A DNA stretch of 64,000 bases from JAHRVQ01 sp051278195 (lineage in GTDB: Bacteria > Pseudomonadota > Gammaproteobacteria > Pseudomonadales > Azotimanducaceae), in the NCBI GenBank assembly GCA_051278195.1, contig JBNMQM010000002.1, forward strand, positions 124,001 through 188,000. The letters run 5' to 3'. The notes below the pieces were generated by a model, which worked only from the letters and a program-made list of their open reading frames with translations, had not been told where the DNA came from and did no database searches. Position 1 is the first letter of the stretch; each line of letters opens with the position of its first letter. Both the position numbers and the translations under genes were made by a program. Below are positions 61,156 through 64,000 of the stretch, one piece after another.

Positions 61156-64000
61156 CTGCCCGACTGTCTATTCAAAATACCAGGTTCCCTGCGCGGGATT
61201 TTGTTGCTCATATTGCTTGTAGCGAGACCCGCTTTCAGCAATGTTCAGCAGCAGTTTGATATCGAGGCGCAGCGAGCAGATCTGGCTTTGACAAAGTTTG
61301 CGATTCAGGCGGATGAAACCATTGTTTTCTCCTTTGATTTGGCCAGACAGTTCAAAGCTAATCGTCTGGTAGGGGAGTACGAGCCGGGCATAGCAATTTA
61401 TTTACTGCTAAAGAATACGGGCCTTGGGGCGCGATATTCGGAAACGGGTCAACTGAGTATTATTTTGAATCAAGATGAAGGACAAAATAACATGTCAAAG
61501 CGAAACACATTTATGTCCGCTCTGGTCGGAGTGCTGCTGGGAGGCGGTGCAGCAGAGGTCGCAGTTGCGAGTGATGCACCAGACTTAGAAGAGGTCACAG
61601 TGATTGGTTCACGTGCGCCAGGACGATCGGCAGAAGATTTACCCGTTCCCGTGGACGTATTAACAGCAGAAGCTTTAGAAGACACAGGACAAACAGAAGT
61701 AGGCCGGATGCTGCAAGCTATTGCGCCATCTTTTAACTTTTCAAGTTCATCCATCAGTGACGGTACTGACGCACTTCGGCCGGCGACTCTACGCGGACTT
61801 GGTCCAGACCAGACACTCGTGTTGATCAATGGTAAGCGTCGCCACCAGGCTTCTCTGATCCACATCAATACATCTGTTGGACGTGGTACCGCAGGTACCG
61901 ATATGAACGCCATTCCTGCTGCATCTATTAAACGCATTGAAGTGCTGCGCGATGGCGCCGCCGCTCAATACGGTTCTGATGCCATTGCCGGCGTGATCAA
62001 CATCGTTCTTAACGACTATGATGAAGGCGGCAAAGTTGCTGTGTCTTATGGTGAAACCAGCGAAGGCGACGGCGAAACAACCAACGTCGACCTGACTAAA
62101 GGCTTCGCTCTAGGTTCTTCAGGCTTTCTTAACGTCAGCCTAAATGTTCGTGATCGTGGTTTCACGAATCGCGCAGGTGTACACGGTTCTTGTCAGTTCC
62201 CTGGCTGTACAACACTAGGTAATGGCAACTTGCTGCTGGGTGATCCACGCGAAGCAACGGCTACTCGCGATACGTTCCGCATTGGTGATGCAGAGTCTGA
62301 GCAATTTGCAGCAACGGTTAACGGTGCATTTGAGCTAGGTATGGGTGAGTTGTATGGCTTCATTACCTACTCAGCACGCGACAATGAATCGGCTGCTTTC
62401 TTCCGTCATAACAATAACTCCGGCGGTAACGTGCCGCTAGCTGATGGCGATGCCACCATTCCAGCGGGCTTCTTGCCTAAGATCAATTCTGATATCGACG
62501 ATATGTCTTACAACTTTGGCTATCGCGCAGAATTTGATGATGGCTCGACATTAGATGTCTCTTATACCAATGGTGAAAACACCATTGATTACACAACGAG
62601 CGACTCTTTGAATTCCTCGTTTGCAAACTTGCAGGGACAGCCAGTAGCACTAGGGGGCGGGGGACTTACTCCTGCTCAAATTCGCTCTACTGTGTCACGT
62701 GAAGCGAAAGCCTATGGCTTAGAACTGGGTCTTGAGACCATCAACGTAGATTTCACACAGCGCTATGGCGACCTTGCGGTTGCGATTGGTGCCGAGCTAC
62801 GGGAAGACGAATACATCATTAATGCGGGTGAAGAATATTCCTTCCGTGATTACGACACTGTTAATGGTGCGAACCTTTTCGCCACAAACGGTAGCGGCGG
62901 TATTCAGGGTTTCGGCGGTATTGCGCCTAACAACGAAGTGGATGAAACCAGAAACGTCATTTCTTTTTATCTAGATACAGAATATGACGTATCCGATGAC
63001 TTCCTAATCAGCGGTGCCGTTCGTTATGACGACTACGATGGTTTTGGCGACACAACCAACTTTAAAGTCGCGGCTAACTATCGCTTCAACGATATGTTTA
63101 GTATGCGTTCTGCCGTGAGTTCGGGTTTCCGAGCACCGTCTATGCAGCAGTTGTTCTTCAACAATGTGAGCACTCAGTTTGTTTCTGTCGGTGGCGCTTT
63201 GGTTGCGCAACAGATCGGGACTTTCCGTAACGACAGTACTTTGGCTCAAGCCATTGGTATCCCTGCTTTGAAGGAAGAAGACTCTAGTAACTTCAGCATT
63301 GGTTTCGTCGCCAATCCTTTGGAAAACGTAAGTTTGACTGTGGACTACTACGCGATTGATATCGACGACCGTATTGTTGTCAGTAATCGATTGGGTGCTG
63401 GCCTTGCGCCTGCACTTGATGCGGCACTTCTTGCTGCTGGAGCCGGTGCTGGTCAGTTTTTCTTGAACGGTGCTGACACTGAAACTCGTGGTGTTGACCT
63501 GGTAGCGACTTGGAATCCTGAAGTCTCTCGTGGTTCACTTGACCTGACGTTGGCCGCTAACTTCACTGAAACTGATGTCGTTGATCTTTTTACACCGTCA
63601 GGTAGTGGTCTTTCTGCTGTACCCGTTGACAGTGTGTTCTCAACTCAAGACATCTCAATCATTGAAGAATGGCAGCCAGAAGACCGCATCAGCATTAGTG
63701 GTATTTACCGTCTTGATGACTGGAGCGTTAACATGGCTCTGAACCGATATGGTGAGTACACAGTGACTGACGGTGGTCGTCAGACTTATGACGCTCAGTG
63801 GTTGCTCGACCTACGTGTTGCCTGGGAAGTTCGTGAAGGCATTTCTATTAATGCTGGCGCAAACAACCTGACCGACGAGACGCCTGATCGTAATACGATC
63901 GGCAACTCACGAACGGGTACCATCGTTGACGCAGCGGGCAATGTTATTGTCTCAAGCCCAGGCGTGTTCGACTTTTCACGCCGATCTGCTCCATTCGGCT
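61156..64000 (+). CDS. FecA-like TonB-dependent receptor with STN domain (C-terminus beyond the window)
   Basis: An open frame of 948 residues to the window edge, still lacking the final barrel strand. First part: signal peptide (KIPGSLRGILLLILLVARPAFS), then an STN domain (FDIEAQRADLALTKFAIQAD, IVFSFDLARQFKANRL, YEPGIAIYLLLKNTGLGARY). From residue 113 (ATG 61492) a second signal-like segment MSKRNTFMSALVGVLLGGGA precedes a TonB box-like EEVTVIGSR, the plug (LRGLGPDQTLVLINGKRR, SIKRIEVLRDGAAAQYGSDA) and the beta barrel. The only in-frame start near a ribosome site (GGAGG at 61144) is CTG at 61156. ATG 61492 also has AAGGA 9 bases upstream, so two products are possible. The sigma/FecR pair before it makes it a signalling receptor. 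Substrate unknown. Confidence 0.85.
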   Translation, partial: MPDCLFKIPGSLRGILLLILLVARPAFSNVQQQFDIEAQRADLALTKFAIQADETIVFSFDLARQFKANRLVGEYEPGIAIYLLLKNTGLGARYSETGQLSIILNQDEGQNNMSKRNTFMSALVGVLLGGGAAEVAVASDAPDLEEVTVIGSRAPGRSAEDLPVPVDVLTAEALEDTGQTEVGRMLQAIAPSFNFSSSSISDGTDALRPATLRGLGPDQTLVLINGKRRHQASLIHINTSVGRGTAGTDMNAIPAASIKRIEVLRDGAAAQYGSDAIAGVINIVLNDYDEGGKVAVSYGETSEGDGETTNVDLTKGFALGSSGFLNVSLNVRDRGFTNRAGVHGSCQFPGCTTLGNGNLLLGDPREATATRDTFRIGDAESEQFAATVNGAFELGMGELYGFITYSARDNESAAFFRHNNNSGGNVPLADGDATIPAGFLPKINSDIDDMSYNFGYRAEFDDGSTLDVSYTNGENTIDYTTSDSLNSSFANLQGQPVALGGGGLTPAQIRSTVSREAKAYGLELGLETINVDFTQRYGDLAVAIGAELREDEYIINAGEEYSFRDYDTVNGANLFATNGSGGIQGFGGIAPNNEVDETRNVISFYLDTEYDVSDDFLISGAVRYDDYDGFGDTTNFKVAANYRFNDMFSMRSAVSSGFRAPSMQQLFFNNVSTQFVSVGGALVAQQIGTFRNDSTLAQAIGIPALKEEDSSNFSIGFVANPLENVSLTVDYYAIDIDDRIVVSNRLGAGLAPALDAALLAAGAGAGQFFLNGADTETRGVDLVATWNPEVSRGSLDLTLAANFTETDVVDLFTPSGSGLSAVPVDSVFSTQDISIIEEWQPEDRISISGIYRLDDWSVNMALNRYGEYTVTDGGRQTYDAQWLLDLRVAWEVREGISINAGANNLTDETPDRNTIGNSRTGTIVDAAGNVIVSSPGVFDFSRRSAPFG

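Noticed and set aside
61142..61222. ATG 61142 as the start of the TonB receptor
   Set aside because: It is out of frame with the STN domain and meets a TAG after 26 codons. It also contains the GGAGG ribosome site inside its first codons.
61470..61937. Minus-strand 155-codon frame inside the TonB receptor
   Set aside because: The plus strand holds an unmistakable plug domain here; the antisense frame has no recognisable domain.

Overview
The window looks like chromosomal DNA of a free-living, probably marine gammaproteobacterium (Halieaceae/Spongiibacteraceae-like; this is an inference from gene content only). The clues are a complete recC-recB-recD operon, EfpL (YeiP), a GN-type photolyase, a FecI/FecR/TonB-receptor unit, a Pds (proteobacterial dedicated sortase) regulatory cluster, and many lipid/CoA, SDR and alpha/beta-hydrolase genes. 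There are no rRNA or tRNA genes, no CRISPR array, no intact insertion sequence and no prophage. The only gene-free stretch over 300 bases (239-698) holds a decayed enoyl-CoA hydratase pseudogene.

Layout. 1-240: tail of a beta-propeller phytase. 267-650: pseudogene. 699-5861: amidohydrolase (minus), then a plus-strand run of CoA transferase, S10 peptidase, DAHP synthase and ABM monooxygenase with 4-base overlaps. 5858-14087: two SDRs, photolyase, MOSC protein, alpha/beta hydrolase, a coiled-coil microprotein coupled to a serine hydrolase, and a DUF1631 protein. 14200-18400: small membrane protein, esterase, ABM protein, SpoIIAA-like protein, epoxide hydrolase, and the divergent DUF3820/efpL pair. 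18464-24321: cyclase, serine hydrolase, enoyl-CoA hydratase, class II aldolase, SDR and MBL hydrolase. 24568-31861: GST, NTF2-like protein, MFS exporter, a LytS/LytTR two-component pair, a secreted isoaspartyl peptidase and an EcKL-type kinase. 31890-38631: Ca/Na exchanger, acyltransferase, phytase-like protein with DUF2147 partner, cold-shock protein, a SutA-like protein and a PQQ-cytochrome c alcohol dehydrogenase. 38676-41646: a nucleoside transporter flanked by two unrelated 2-oxoglutarate oxygenases. 41686-41839: a structured inverted-repeat element. 41858-45369: PdsS, PdsR and divergent PdsO. 45547-48869: amidase lipoprotein, UPF0178 protein, coiled-coil protein, VOC protein. 48908-57425: recD, recB, recC. 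57472-64000: alpha/beta hydrolase, LLM oxidoreductase, then ECF sigma, FecR and a FecA-like receptor running off the end.

Most notable points. (1) The Pds regulator/OmpA trio is present, but the sortase and its target protein that normally sit beside it are not in the window. A 22-base-spaced direct repeat lies in the pdsR-pdsO gap. (2) The terminal TonB receptor reads in frame from an STN signalling domain with an apparent CTG start, and it contains a second, internal ATG with its own ribosome site and signal-peptide-like segment. (3) A phytase-like protein has changed acidic positions and is translationally overlapped with a DUF2147 gene. (4) A 154-base inverted-repeat element lies next to the pds genes. 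(5) Three separate tandem repeats all use a 13-base unit.
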